Shown here: piece after piece, positions 1 through 11,231 of the stretch
How positions within the stretch are numbered: position 1 is the first letter of the stretch
Layout: each line of letters starts with the position of its first letter
NCBI RefSeq assembly: GCF_014269205.2
Contig: NZ_JABWRY020000001.1
Span: 5,070,001-5,134,000, forward strand
Direction of reading: 5' to 3'
DNA length: 64,000 bases
Origin: Pseudomonas kermanshahensis
Lineage (GTDB): Bacteria > Pseudomonadota > Gammaproteobacteria > Pseudomonadales > Pseudomonadaceae
Made by a program: the position numbers and the translations under genes
The notes under the pieces: model-generated
The model's input: only the letters and a program-made list of their open reading frames with translations
The model's database searches: none
What the model was told of the DNA's origin: nothing

Positions 1-2
1 AC

Positions 3-611
3 GACATCAACTTCGGCATCGGCCCGGCCGGTACCGGCAAGACGTACCTGGCCGTGGCCTGTGCCGTAGATGCCCTGGAGCGCGAGCAAGTGCGCCGCAT
101 CCTGCTGGTACGCCCGGCAGTCGAAGCGGGCGAAAAGCTCGGCTTCCTGCCCGGTGACCTGGCACAGAAGATCGACCCGTACCTGCGCCCGCTGTACGAC
201 GCCCTGTACGAAATGCTTGGCTTCGAACACGTGGCCAAGCTGATCGAGCGCCAGGTGATCGAGATCGCCCCGCTGGCCTACATGCGTGGCCGTACCCTGA
301 ACAACAGCTTCATCATCCTCGACGAAAGCCAGAACACCACGCTTGAGCAGATGAAGATGTTCCTCACCCGCATCGGCTTCGGCTCGACGGCGGTGATCAC
401 CGGTGACATCACCCAGGTCGACCTGCCCCGTGGCACGAAGTCGGGCCTGGCGCACGTGATCGAGGTGCTCCGGGACGTTCCGGGTATCAGCTTTACCCAT
501 TTCCAACCCAAAGATGTGGTTCGTCACCCACTGGTGCAACGCATCGTCGAGGCCTATGACCGCTTCGAAGGCCGTCAGGCCAAGCCAGAGGCACCCGGCA
601 AAGATGCTTGA
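3..611 (+). CDS. ybeZ: PhoH-like ATPase, 5' truncated (YbeZ)
   Basis: Cytoplasmic P-loop ATPase of the PhoH/YbeZ family, linked in enterobacteria to YbeY and ribosome/RNA metabolism. The visible part opens directly on a Walker A motif (GPAGTGKT) and contains a Walker B-like segment ([11 protein letters not shown]) and the GDITQVDLP stretch typical of the family. The beginning of the gene lies before base 1; the first in-frame codon here is at 3, and no start should be placed in the window. The stop overlaps the ybeY start by 8 nt, so the two are translationally coupled. The order phoH-ybeY-corC-lnt is the standard proteobacterial one. Confidence 0.95.
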   Translation, partial: DINFGIGPAGTGKTYLAVACAVDALEREQVRRILLVRPAVEAGEKLGFLPGDLAQKIDPYLRPLYDALYEMLGFEHVAKLIERQVIEIAPLAYMRGRTLNNSFIILDESQNTTLEQMKMFLTRIGFGSTAVITGDITQVDLPRGTKSGLAHVIEVLRDVPGISFTHFQPKDVVRHPLVQRIVEAYDRFEGRQAKPEAPGKDA

Positions 612-1077
612 ACTTGACTTGCAACGGGCCACGGACGCCGCCGCCCCTGACGATGCTGCCTTCCGCCGCTGGTGCGAGTTGGCCCTGCGCCAGCGCAGCG
701 CCGACTCGGAGATGACCATCCGCCTGGTCGACGAAGCCGAAGGCCGCGAGCTGAACCACACCTACCGGCACAAGGACTACGCGACCAATGTGCTGTCGTT
801 CCCGGCCGACGTGCCTGATGACCTGCTCGATATCCCCCTGCTGGGCGACCTGGTGATCTGCGTGGCGGTGGTCGAGCGCGAGGCCGCCGAACAGGGCAAA
901 ACCCTAGAGGCCCACTGGGCGCACCTGGTCATCCACGGCTGCCTGCACTTGCTCGGCTACGACCACATCGACGATGACGAAGCCGAGGAAATGGAAGCCC
1001 TGGAACGAGAATTGCTGGCAGAACTGGGTCACCCTGACCCGTATGCCGACGATGAAGACGAAACCATCACACACTGA
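604..1077 (+). CDS. ybeY: Endoribonuclease / rRNA maturation factor YbeY
   Basis: 157 aa, normal length for the family. The metal-binding signature [11 protein letters not shown] is present at residues 111-121 (His111, His115, His121), expected to hold a Zn ion. YbeY acts in 16S rRNA 3'-end maturation and late 70S quality control. The ATG at 604 is chosen because it gives the conserved N-terminus [10 protein letters not shown] and overlaps the phoH stop by 8 nt; the frame stays open upstream but only as a shadow of phoH. The C-terminus is very acidic (ends in DDEDETITH). Confidence 0.95.
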   Translation: MLELDLQRATDAAAPDDAAFRRWCELALRQRSADSEMTIRLVDEAEGRELNHTYRHKDYATNVLSFPADVPDDLLDIPLLGDLVICVAVVEREAAEQGKTLEAHWAHLVIHGCLHLLGYDHIDDDEAEEMEALERELLAELGHPDPYADDEDETITH

Positions 1078-1102
1078 TACTGCAAGGATCACGAGAACCG
1101 CC

Positions 1103-1942
1103 ATGAGCGAAGATCGATCGAGCAACGGGCAAAAGTCCTGGCTGGGTAAACTGACCCAGGCTTTTGCCCATGAGCCGAAAAACCGCCAGGAGCTCCTTGA
1201 GCTGCTGCGCGAAGCCCATCAGAACAAGCTGCTCGACAGCGAAGCGCTGACCATTGTCGAAGGCGCTATCCAGGTTGCTGACCTGCAGGTGCGCGACATA
1301 ATGGTGCCGCGCTCGCAAATGATCAGCATCAAGGCCAGCCAATCGCCTCGCGAGTTCCTGCCGGCGGTGATCGACGCCGCGCACTCGCGCTACCCGGTGA
1401 TCGGCGAAAGCCACGATGATGTGCTGGGCATCCTGCTCGCCAAGGACCTGCTGCCGCTGATCCTCAAAGAGAACGGCGACAGCTTCAACATCAAGGACCT
1501 GCTGCGCCCGGCCACCTTCGTGCCGGAGTCCAAGCGCCTGAACGTGCTGCTGCGCGAGTTCCGCGCCAACCATAACCACATGGCCGTCGTCATCGACGAA
1601 TACGGCGGTGTGGCAGGCCTGGTGACCATCGAGGACGTGCTCGAACAGATCGTCGGTGACATCGAAGACGAACACGACGTCGAGGAAGACAGCTACATCA
1701 AGCCGCTGCCCAGTGGCGACTTCCTGGTCAAGGCGCTGACCCCGATCGAGAACTTCAACGAGTTCTTCGACAGCACCTTCTCCGATGACGAATTCGACAC
1801 CGTGGGCGGCCTGGTGATGAGCGCGTTCGGGCACCTGCCCAAGCGCAACGAAACCACCGAGATCGGTGCCTACAAGTTCCGCATTCTCAATGCCGACAGC
1901 CGGCGGATTCACCTGCTGCGCCTGACACCGATCACCCGCTAA
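1103..1942 (+). CDS. corC: CorC/HlyC family CBS-domain protein
   Basis: 279 aa cytoplasmic protein with two CBS domains: the first around residues 70-130 (VRDIMVPRSQM...HSRYPVIG), the second around 135-195 (LLRPATFVPESKRLNVLL...HMAVVIDEYGG), followed by a C-terminal CorC_HlyC (transporter-associated) domain. No membrane segment is present, unlike the longer hemolysin-type paralogues. The family is associated with Mg/Co ion export. The ATG at 1103 gives the usual MSEDRSSNG start; the open frame continues upstream over the end of ybeY. Only 8 nt separate its stop from lnt. Confidence 0.92.
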   Translation: MSEDRSSNGQKSWLGKLTQAFAHEPKNRQELLELLREAHQNKLLDSEALTIVEGAIQVADLQVRDIMVPRSQMISIKASQSPREFLPAVIDAAHSRYPVIGESHDDVLGILLAKDLLPLILKENGDSFNIKDLLRPATFVPESKRLNVLLREFRANHNHMAVVIDEYGGVAGLVTIEDVLEQIVGDIEDEHDVEEDSYIKPLPSGDFLVKALTPIENFNEFFDSTFSDDEFDTVGGLVMSAFGHLPKRNETTEIGAYKFRILNADSRRIHLLRLTPITR

Positions 1943-1950
1943 GGACAATC

Positions 1951-3468
1951 ATGCGTTGGATCACCCGCCCCGGCTGGCCCGGTAACCTGCTGGCCATGGC
2001 GGCCGGCGCTTCCACCCTCCTGGCCCTGGCGCCGTTCGACATCTGGCCGCTGGCCCTGTTGTCCATCGCCCTGCTTTACCTTGGCCTGCGCGAGCTCAGC
2101 CCGCGCCAGGCCATGGGCCGCGGCTGGTGTTTCGGCTTTGGCCTGTACGGCGCCGGCACCTGGTGGATCTACGTCAGCATGAACACCTACGGCGGCGCTT
2201 CGCCACTGCTGGCGATCCTGCTGCTGCTGGCGTTCTTCGCCGCCCTTGCCTGGTTCTTCGCCCTGCCCACGTGGCTGTGGGCGCGCTGGCTGCGGCGCAA
2301 CGAGGCGCCGCTGGCCGATGCCTTGTGCTTCGCTGCCCTGTGGCTGTTGCAAGAGGCCTTCCGGGGCTGGTTCCTGACCGGCTTCCCCTGGCTTTATGCG
2401 GGCTACAGCCAGCTCGATGGCCCCTTGGCGGGCTTGGCGCCGCTAGGCGGCGTGTGGCTGATTTCCTTCACCCTGGCGCTTAGCGCTGCCTTGCTGTGCA
2501 ACCTGCATCGGCTACGCGCCCGGCCCTCGTTCCTGGCCGCCGCCGGCGTGCTGCTGCTCGCCCCCTGGGTACTGGGCATGGCCCTCAAGGGGCACGCCTG
2601 GACCAAGCCTGCGGGTGATCCACTCAAAGTGGCCGCCATCCAAGGCAACGTCGAGCAGGAGGTGAAATGGGACCCGGCGCACATCGACGCACAGCTGGCG
2701 CTGTACCGCGACATGACCTTCACCTCGAAGCCCGTAGACCTGTTGATCTGGCCCGAAACCGCGGTCCCGGTGCTCAAGGACCAGGCCCAAGGCTACATCG
2801 ACGTGATGGGCCGCTTTGCCGCCGAGCGGCATTCGGCGCTGATCACCGGCGTCCCCGTACGTGAGGTGGTGCACCACCAGCGCCGCTATTACAACGGCAT
2901 CACCGTGACCGGCGAAGGCGACGGCACCTACCTCAAGCAGAAACTGGTACCGTTTGGCGAGTATGTGCCGCTGCAAGACATGCTGCGTGGCGCGATCGAG
3001 TTCTTCAACCTGCCCATGTCGGACTTTGCCCGGGGCCCCGAAGACCAGCCGCTGCTGCAGGCCAAGGGTTACCAGATTGCGCCGTATATCTGCTACGAGG
3101 TTGTCTACCCGGAGTTCGCGGCGAGCCTGGCGGCGCGCAGCGACCTGCTGCTGACCATCAGCAACGACACCTGGTTCGGCACCTCCATCGGCCCCCTGCA
3201 ACACCTGCAGATGGCGCAGATGCGGGCACTGGAAGCCGGCCGCTGGATGATCCGCGCCACCAACAACGGCATAACCGCGCTGATCGACCCGTTCGGGCGC
3301 ATTACCACGCAAATTCCGCAGTTCCAGCAGGCGGTGCTGTATGGCGAGGTGGTGCCGATGCAGCAATTGACGCCTTACCTGCAGTGGCGCTCGTGGCCGC
3401 TGGCGATCCTCTGTGTGCTATTGCTGGGCTGGGCGTTGCTGGCGGGGCGCATCGCCAAGACTGTCTGA
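1951..3468 (+). CDS. lnt: Apolipoprotein N-acyltransferase
   Basis: 505 aa inner-membrane enzyme that adds the third acyl chain to the N-terminal cysteine of lipoproteins. There are about six hydrophobic segments in the first 215 residues, then a periplasmic carbon-nitrogen hydrolase domain. The expected Glu-Lys-Cys triad fits the WPETAVP, KLVPFGEYVP and ICYEVVYPE motifs, and there is a last membrane segment near the C-terminus (LAILCVLLLGWALL). The ATG at 1951 follows an AAGGA ribosome site and the corC stop by 8 nt, so it belongs to the phoH-ybeY-corC operon. It serves lipoproteins encoded nearby, such as LptE and RlpA. Confidence 0.96.
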   Translation: MRWITRPGWPGNLLAMAAGASTLLALAPFDIWPLALLSIALLYLGLRELSPRQAMGRGWCFGFGLYGAGTWWIYVSMNTYGGASPLLAILLLLAFFAALAWFFALPTWLWARWLRRNEAPLADALCFAALWLLQEAFRGWFLTGFPWLYAGYSQLDGPLAGLAPLGGVWLISFTLALSAALLCNLHRLRARPSFLAAAGVLLLAPWVLGMALKGHAWTKPAGDPLKVAAIQGNVEQEVKWDPAHIDAQLALYRDMTFTSKPVDLLIWPETAVPVLKDQAQGYIDVMGRFAAERHSALITGVPVREVVHHQRRYYNGITVTGEGDGTYLKQKLVPFGEYVPLQDMLRGAIEFFNLPMSDFARGPEDQPLLQAKGYQIAPYICYEVVYPEFAASLAARSDLLLTISNDTWFGTSIGPLQHLQMAQMRALEAGRWMIRATNNGITALIDPFGRITTQIPQFQQAVLYGEVVPMQQLTPYLQWRSWPLAILCVLLLGWALLAGRIAKTV

Positions 3469-3474
3469 TGCAGA

Positions 3475-3581
3475 CTGTGCCGGCCTCTTCGCGGGTCAAG
3501 CCCGCTCCCACAAGCACCATTGCTCCAGGGCGCAGTTGCAAAGTGTGGGAGCGGGCTTGCCCCGCGAAGAGGCCGGCACAG
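3475..3581. repeat. Inverted REP pair (GCGGG...CCCGCTCCCACA type)
   Basis: Two REP half-sites in opposite orientation, starting ctgtgccggcctcttcgcgg and ending with its complement, separated by about 28 nt. They sit between convergent lnt and the YdcF-like gene. Such pairs are abundant in P. putida and can act as bidirectional stem-loops or as insertion targets. Confidence 0.9.
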
Positions 3582-3592
3582 GCAACGTAGAT

Positions 3593-4354
3593 TCAATAGA
3601 ACACCCGATACCCCACCAACCCCACCGCCTCATTCAGCAACTGCCCGCTCTGCCACATCGCCCGGCTCTCTGGCAGCAACCCGGCAAACGGCCGGGCATG
3701 ATCACGCCCCAGGAACCCCATCGGCGCTGGCACCACCTTGAACCCCGCCTGCTCAAAGCTGAAACGCGAACGCTGCATGTGCCAGGCCTGGGTCACCACC
3801 ACCACGCGACGAATACCCAGCGGCTGCAGAATATCCGCCGTGAACCGCGCATTTTCCCAGGTGGTACGGCTGGCCTGCTCTTGCCACTTCACCTCGACGC
3901 CAAAGTCTTCACGCAAGCGATCGGCCATCAACCGCGCCTCGCTCGGCGGCGTGCCGTAGTGCAAGCCACCGCTGGTCAGCACCGGCAACCCCGACGCCTT
4001 GGCCAGCCGCGCAGCAAAGCGCATGCGCTCAAGGGCCGTTGCCGTAGGCTGGTCATCCCCACCCCAGGCCGGGTCACCGCGCTCACGCCCGGCACCTAGC
4101 ACGACGATGGCATCCACCCTGCCGGCAAGGCCCGCCCACTCGCTGACCTGCAAAGGCGGTTCGGTTTCCAGCAACCGTGCCGACTCCTGCACCACCAGGG
4201 GCAAACTCATCAGCCACAGGCCACCCAGCCCCACTGCAAAGCACAGCGCCGCCAGCCGCGGGCGGCGGGTACGCAGCCACCAGGCGGCCAGCAGCAGCAG
4301 GAACAGGACGCCCGGCGGCATCAGCCATTGCTTGATGAAGAATCGAATGGGCAT
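3593..4354 (-). CDS. YdcF/ElyC-like DUF218 membrane protein
   Basis: 253 aa. Two hydrophobic segments at the N-terminus (about residues 13-27 and 33-52) precede a DUF218 domain with the family hallmarks: DAIVVLGAGRERG, VLTSGG, a SRTTWENA stretch and VVVVTQAWHMQRS. Relatives include SanA, YdcF and ElyC, the last being linked to envelope integrity and lipid-carrier recycling in E. coli. Function here is inferred only at family level. The ATG at 4354 has a GGAGGTG ribosome site 8 nt upstream. It is transcribed toward lnt, with a REP pair between them. Confidence 0.85.
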   Translation of the reverse strand: MPIRFFIKQWLMPPGVLFLLLLAAWWLRTRRPRLAALCFAVGLGGLWLMSLPLVVQESARLLETEPPLQVSEWAGLAGRVDAIVVLGAGRERGDPAWGGDDQPTATALERMRFAARLAKASGLPVLTSGGLHYGTPPSEARLMADRLREDFGVEVKWQEQASRTTWENARFTADILQPLGIRRVVVVTQAWHMQRSRFSFEQAGFKVVPAPMGFLGRDHARPFAGLLPESRAMWQSGQLLNEAVGLVGYRVFY

Positions 4355-4486
4355 CGGCTACACCTCCATGGAAGGCGTGCAGCCTAAGAGGATCGACGCC
4401 GGGCAACAAGTGTGCGGCCGGCGACGATCGTGAGAAGTGTATTGAAGAACCGGCGCGCGATGGCCTGCGCCTGGCGTCCTGAACGG

Positions 4487-4801
4487 CTAACGATGCGGCA
4501 GCGTCCTGGATCTCGCCGTGCTGGCGGGGCGTTTCTTGTCCTTGAGCCAGATGATCTTGGCCGATGTCGGCTCCGCTTGCGGGTAACTGCCGGCACAGGC
4601 ATTTTGGCGCTCCGGAAGGGATTCCAGGTAGGCCTTGATCACTTCGAACTCTGCGTGGCTAAGGCCGCGCAACTCCAGCTCGGCTGGACTCTCGTCGCGC
4701 AATCGTACCGACGTCCGGGCAACTTCCAATGCCAGGCCAAGGCGGTCGATCAGGCGTTCGTAAAGCTCCGGTTTGATTGCGGGTAGCTGCGTCTCTCCCA
4801 T
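4487..4801 (-). CDS. Small conserved-looking protein of unknown function
   Basis: 104 aa, soluble, rich in charged residues, with a predicted helical first 65 residues (PELYERLIDRLGLALEVART...LSHAEFEVIKAYLESLPERQ) and a basic tail. No motif I recognise. It lies alone between the YdcF-like gene and the leuS promoter region, on the opposite strand to leuS. An ATG at 4801 is preceded by AGGTGAACGG, a usable ribosome site. Its codon use fits the surroundings, which supports a real gene, but the function is unknown. Confidence 0.6.
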   Translation of the reverse strand: MGETQLPAIKPELYERLIDRLGLALEVARTSVRLRDESPAELELRGLSHAEFEVIKAYLESLPERQNACAGSYPQAEPTSAKIIWLKDKKRPASTARSRTLPHR

Positions 4802-7635
<2,834 letters not shown>

Positions 7636-7640
7636 TGGCA

Positions 7641-7669
7641 CGCCCGCCCGCAGGTTCTGCGGGCGGGCG
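7641..7669 (+). terminator. 12-bp stem-loop between leuS and lptE
   Basis: CGCCCGCCCGCA (7641-7652) pairs perfectly with 7658-7669 across a 5-nt loop, 5 nt after the leuS stop. There is no T-run after it, so it is more likely an attenuating or 3'-protecting structure than a full intrinsic terminator; lptE starts 26 nt downstream. Confidence 0.55.
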
Positions 7670-7695
7670 GTACAGGCCCAAGAGGGAGCAACAAC

Positions 7696-8301
7696 ATGAT
7701 CAAACGCAATCTGCTGGTAATCGGCCTGGCCGTCGTGCTCAGCGCCTGCGGTTTCCAGCTGCGTGGCACCGGCACCACCGAGCTGAGCGTCAAAGAGATG
7801 GACGTCAGCGCGCGCAATGCCTATGGCGAAACCGTGACCCAGCTGCGTCAGGTTCTGGAGCGTAACGGCGTCAACCTGCACGCGGGCGCGCCTTACCGCC
7901 TGGTGCTGACCAACGAGCAGGAAAACGAACGCGCCGCGACCTACACCGGTGGCAGCCGCTCGGCCGAGTACGAGCTGACCACGGTACTGAACTACAGCAT
8001 CCAGGGCCTGAACAACCTGGAACTGCTCAGCGACAAACTGGAAATGCGCAAGGTCTACGTGCGTGACGGTTCCAACATCACCGGTTCCGAGCAGGAAGCC
8101 AAACGGGCACGTGACGAAATGCGCCGCGACCTGGTCAACGCCATGGTCGTACGCCTGCAGATGCTGACCCCGACGCAACTCGACGAGCTGCAGCGTAAAG
8201 CCGACGAACGCGCCCAGGCTGAAGCCGCCGCGCTGGAAGCGGCACGCCGCCAGCAGGCGGAAACGCCTCAGCAGTCGCCACTGGAAGTTCCGGGCAACTG
8301 A
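7696..8301 (+). CDS. lptE: LPS-assembly lipoprotein LptE
   Basis: 201 aa outer-membrane lipoprotein that plugs LptD in LPS export. Signal peptide with lipobox LSAC (Cys at residue 18: VVLSACGFQLRG), then the RlpB/LptE fold with alternating strands. The last 40 residues are helical and Ala/Gln/Glu-rich (ERAQAEAAALEAARRQQAE), an extension common in pseudomonads. Ribosome site GAGGGAG precedes the ATG. It sits in the usual leuS-lptE-holA order. Confidence 0.93.
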   Translation: MIKRNLLVIGLAVVLSACGFQLRGTGTTELSVKEMDVSARNAYGETVTQLRQVLERNGVNLHAGAPYRLVLTNEQENERAATYTGGSRSAEYELTTVLNYSIQGLNNLELLSDKLEMRKVYVRDGSNITGSEQEAKRARDEMRRDLVNAMVVRLQMLTPTQLDELQRKADERAQAEAAALEAARRQQAETPQQSPLEVPGN

Positions 8302-8307
8302 GCCCGT

Positions 8308-8330
8308 GCGGGGCACCTTAGGTGCCCCGC
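8308..8330 (+). terminator. 10-bp stem-loop between lptE and holA
   Basis: GCGGGGCACC (8308-8317), loop TTA, GGTGCCCCGC (8321-8330), 6 nt after the lptE stop and ending 9 nt before the holA ATG. Only a weak CTGTTT follows, so read-through is expected. It occupies the place where a holA ribosome site would be. Confidence 0.55.
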
Positions 8331-8339
8331 CTGTTTCCG

Positions 8340-9377
8340 ATGAAACTCGCCCCCGCCCAACTCAACAAGCACCTGCAAGGCGCCCTGGCACCGGTTTACG
8401 TGGTCAGCGGCGACGACCCATTGCTGTGCCAGGAAGCCGCTGACGCCATCCGCGGCGCCGCACGCCAGCAAGGTTTCGACGAACGCCAGGTGTTCAGCGC
8501 CGACGCCAATTTCGACTGGGGCACCTTGCTCCAGGCGGGCGCCAGCCTGTCGCTGTTCGCCCAGCGCCGCCTGCTGGAACTGCGCTTGCCCTCCGGCAAG
8601 CCCGGTGACAAGGGTGCTGCCGCCTTGATGGAATACTGCGCCAGGCCGGCCGAAGACACGCTGCTGCTGATCAGCCTGCCCAAGCTCGACGGCAGCGCGC
8701 AGAAGACCAAGTGGGGCAAGGCCCTGATCGAAGGCGCCCATTGCCAGTTCATCCAGATCTGGCCGGTGGATGCGCACCAATTGCCGCAGTGGATCAACCA
8801 GCGGCTGTCGCAGGCAGGCCTTTCGGCTCAACGCGATGCCGTGGACCTGATCGCCGCCCGGGTCGAAGGCAACCTGCTGGCTGCCGCCCAGGAAATCGAA
8901 AAACTAAAGCTGCTGGCCGACGGTAACCAGATCACCGTCGAGACCGTACAGGCGGCGGTCGCCGACAGCGCCCGCTTCGATGTCTTCGGCCTGGTCGATG
9001 CCATTCTCAATGGCGAAGCCGCGCACGCCCTGCGCATGCTTGAAGGCCTGCGCGGCGAAGGCGTGGAGCCGCCGGTGATTCTGTGGGCACTGGCGCGCGA
9101 ACTGCGCCAACTGGCCGGGCTGGCCCAACAGTTCAGCCAGGGCGTACCGCTGGACAAGGCCTTCAGCCAGGCGCGGCCACCGGTGTGGGATAAACGCCGC
9201 CCGCTGGTCAGCAAAGCCCTGCAGCGCCTCTCGGCGCAACGCTGGGCCCAGCTGTTGCAGGATGCCCAGCGGATCGATGCGCAGATCAAGGGCCAGGCCG
9301 AGGGTTCGCCCTGGACTGGGTTGTCGCGTTTGTCGCTGCTGATGGCCGGCCAGCGGCTAGCGCTCCCTTCCGAATAG
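8340..9377 (+). CDS. holA: DNA polymerase III delta subunit
   Basis: 345 aa clamp-loader subunit that opens the beta clamp. N-terminal HolA domain with PVYVVSGDDPLLCQEAADAIR; middle part with LLLISLPKLDGSAQKTKWGKAL; C-terminal collar region (VWDKRRPLVSKALQRL). Normal length. The ATG at 8340 gives the conserved MKLAPAQLNKHLQG. No Shine-Dalgarno sequence is visible; the upstream 20 nt are taken by a stem-loop, and a GTG at 8322 lies inside that stem, so translation may be coupled to lptE. Confidence 0.95.
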   Translation: MKLAPAQLNKHLQGALAPVYVVSGDDPLLCQEAADAIRGAARQQGFDERQVFSADANFDWGTLLQAGASLSLFAQRRLLELRLPSGKPGDKGAAALMEYCARPAEDTLLLISLPKLDGSAQKTKWGKALIEGAHCQFIQIWPVDAHQLPQWINQRLSQAGLSAQRDAVDLIAARVEGNLLAAAQEIEKLKLLADGNQITVETVQAAVADSARFDVFGLVDAILNGEAAHALRMLEGLRGEGVEPPVILWALARELRQLAGLAQQFSQGVPLDKAFSQARPPVWDKRRPLVSKALQRLSAQRWAQLLQDAQRIDAQIKGQAEGSPWTGLSRLSLLMAGQRLALPSE

Positions 9378-9480
9378 CCGGGGCCGCTTCGCGGCCCATC
9401 GCGACACAAGGCCGCTCCTACAACAATCGCGTACCCCTGTAGGAGCGGCCTTGTGTCGCGATGGGCTGCATAGCAGCCCT
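9378..9480. repeat. Inverted repeat, CGACACAAGGCCGCTCCTACA type
   Basis: Two half-sites with core CGCGACACAAGGCCGCTCCT facing each other, flanked by short GGGGCCGC...GCGGCCC and GGGCTGCATAGCAGCCC stems. This differs from the GCGGG-type REP seen elsewhere in the window and occurs only here and at 11121. It lies between holA and arfA. Confidence 0.85.
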
Positions 9481-9569
9481 AAGTCCCCAACCATATACAC
9501 AATCAATTGGCCCTCCCCCACCCAGCGGCCTACAGTGCGCCCCGAAAGCCACCCATCGGGAAACGCACC

Positions 9570-9734
9570 ATGAGCAAAAAACCGAAGAAGCACGGCCCCA
9601 ACAAGGCCAAGTCGATCGTCGCCCAGCCACTGTTCCGCTGCCGCCAGGAACAACCGGACAAGGGCAAAGGCAGCTACCGCCGCGAAGCCTTCCAATCGAG
9701 AGATTGGGAGGCTTCTTACTTTTTGGCGGCATGA
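9570..9734 (+). CDS. arfA: Alternative ribosome-rescue factor ArfA
   Basis: 54 aa. The stretch PLFRCRQEQPDKGKGSYRRE followed by RDWEAS matches the ArfA core (KGKGSY and WEAS), the protein that recruits RF2 to ribosomes stalled on non-stop mRNA. The full coding region carries a stem-loop plus T-rich run starting at codon 39 (see separate entry), so most mRNAs should end before the stop codon. In other proteobacteria this makes ArfA a substrate of tmRNA tagging, and active ArfA accumulates only when tmRNA fails. The ATG at 9570 is preceded by GGGAAACG. A longer TTG-started frame from 9507 is not supported. Confidence 0.88.
   Translation: MSKKPKKHGPNKAKSIVAQPLFRCRQEQPDKGKGSYRREAFQSRDWEASYFLAA
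9684..9724 (+). terminator. Intrinsic terminator inside arfA coding region
   Basis: GAAGCCTTCCAATC (9684-9697), loop GAGA, GATTGGGAGGCTTC (9702-9715): a 14-bp stem with one G-U pair, followed by TTACTTTTT. The stem begins at codon 39 and the T-run ends 10 nt before the stop codon, so termination would yield a non-stop arfA message encoding only about 50 residues. Confidence 0.85.
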
Positions 9735-9794
9735 AAGCATCGAAAGCGCAGGCATGGTATGGTCGTCACCTGACCTGAAATTCTGGATCTGTGC

Positions 9795-11114
9795 ATGCTC
9801 CTCAGCCTTCTTCCCCGTTGGAAATCCCGCCAGCTGATCGCGGCCTCCAGCTTCATCCTGCTCGTCGCCTGCGCGGAAAAACCCACCGCCGCCGATGCCT
9901 TGCCGCTGGCACCTGCCCAGCCCGCCCCGGTGGTGAACGTGCCTGGTGCAACGCCCGACGCCAGCGCTACTGAGATCCAGCCCCTGCAAACCTTCGCGCA
10001 ATGGCAGGCTGGCTTCCGCCAACAAGCCTTGCAGGCTGGCATTTCGCCAAACACCTTCGACCGTGCGTTCCTCGGTGTCACCCCCGACATGGACGTGATC
10101 AAGGCCGACCGCAGCCAGCCAGAATTCACCCGCCCGGTGTGGGAATACCTGGAAGGCGCACTGTCGCCACTGCGCGTGCGCAACGGCAAGAAGCTGATGG
10201 AGCAGAATGCAGAACTGTTGACCCGCATCGAGCAACGCTATGGCGTAGACCGCCAAGTGCTGGTTTCGGTCTGGGGCATGGAGAGCAACTTCGGCCAGTT
10301 CCAGGGCAGCAAGTCGGTCATTCGCTCACTGGCGACCTTGGCCTACGAAGGCCGCCGCCCCCAATTCGCCCAAGACCAGCTGATTGCCGCCCTGCAAATC
10401 CTGCAGAACGGTGATATCCAGCCAGAGGCCATGCGTGGCTCGTGGGCTGGCGCCATGGGCCAGACCCAGTTCATCCCGACCACTTACAACACCCATGCAG
10501 TGGATTTCGACGGTGATGGCCGCCGGGATATCTGGAACAGCACCCCCGATGCCCTGGCCTCCACAGCGCACTACCTGCAGAGCTCTGGCTGGAAACGGGG
10601 CCAGCCTTGGGGCTTTGAAGTGCAAGTGCCGGCCGGGTTCGACTTCTGGCTGGCCGACGGGTCGCTGCGCAAGCCGGTGAGCGAGTGGCTGCAACTGGGC
10701 GTGAAGCTGCCAGCCGGTACTCAGCTGCCCGCCAACAGCAATCAGCTGTCTGCCGCCCTGCTGCTGCCTGCAGGTGCGCGCGGCCCGGCGTTCCTGGTGC
10801 TGGACAACTTTCGCGCCATCCTCAAGTACAACAACTCGTCCTCCTATGCACTGGCCGTAAGCCTGCTGGGTGACCGGTTCTCGGGCTGGGGCTTCATTGC
10901 CGGCAGCTGGCCGAAAGAGGACCTGCCTTTGAGCCGCAGCGAGCGCATGGAGCTGCAACACTTGCTCAACGCCAGCGGGCATGACGCGGGCAACGCCGAT
11001 GGCATCATAGGCGCCAACACCCGCAAGGCCATTCGCAATGCCCAGCAGGGGTTGGGATGGCCGGCGGATGGGTACCCGACGCACAAGTTGCTCGAGAGCC
11101 TGCGTCAGCAGTAA
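9795..11114 (+). CDS. Lipoprotein lytic murein transglycosylase (MltB family)
   Basis: 439 aa. Signal peptide with lipobox LVAC (Cys26), then an SLT-type catalytic domain: catalytic Glu163 in VWGMESNFGQF, followed by the MltB hallmarks GSWAGAMGQTQFIPTTY and VDFDGDGRRDIW. A C-terminal peptidoglycan-binding domain (about residues 375-437; MELQHLLNASGHDAGNADGIIGANTRKAI) distinguishes it from the mltB at 16633. It should cleave glycan strands with 1,6-anhydro ends from the outer-membrane side. Start ATG at 9795 gives a good signal sequence; no strong ribosome site is seen. Confidence 0.9.
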   Translation: MLLSLLPRWKSRQLIAASSFILLVACAEKPTAADALPLAPAQPAPVVNVPGATPDASATEIQPLQTFAQWQAGFRQQALQAGISPNTFDRAFLGVTPDMDVIKADRSQPEFTRPVWEYLEGALSPLRVRNGKKLMEQNAELLTRIEQRYGVDRQVLVSVWGMESNFGQFQGSKSVIRSLATLAYEGRRPQFAQDQLIAALQILQNGDIQPEAMRGSWAGAMGQTQFIPTTYNTHAVDFDGDGRRDIWNSTPDALASTAHYLQSSGWKRGQPWGFEVQVPAGFDFWLADGSLRKPVSEWLQLGVKLPAGTQLPANSNQLSAALLLPAGARGPAFLVLDNFRAILKYNNSSSYALAVSLLGDRFSGWGFIAGSWPKEDLPLSRSERMELQHLLNASGHDAGNADGIIGANTRKAIRNAQQGLGWPADGYPTHKLLESLRQQ

Positions 11115-11120
11115 GAACGC

Positions 11121-11224
11121 TGGGGGCGCGTTGCGCCCCTTTCGCGACACAAGGCCGCTCCTACAGAAGTACGCGGTCCCCTGTAGGAGCGGCCTTGCGT
11201 CGCGAAAGGGCCGCAACGCGGCCC
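11121..11224. repeat. Inverted repeat, CGACACAAGGCCGCTCCTACA type
   Basis: Same sequence flavour as 9378-9480: facing half-sites CGCGACACAAGGCCGCTCCT and its complement (one base different, TTGCGTCGCG), with outer GGGGCGCG/GCGCCCC and GGGCCGC/GCGGCCC stems. It lies between the convergent transglycosylase and LD-carboxypeptidase genes and may serve both as terminator. Confidence 0.85.
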
Positions 11225-11231
11225 CACGATC

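Noticed and set aside
9507-9569. N-terminal extension of arfA from a TTG
   Set aside because: The added 21 residues are Pro-rich and unlike the family; the ATG at 9570 is near a plausible ribosome site.
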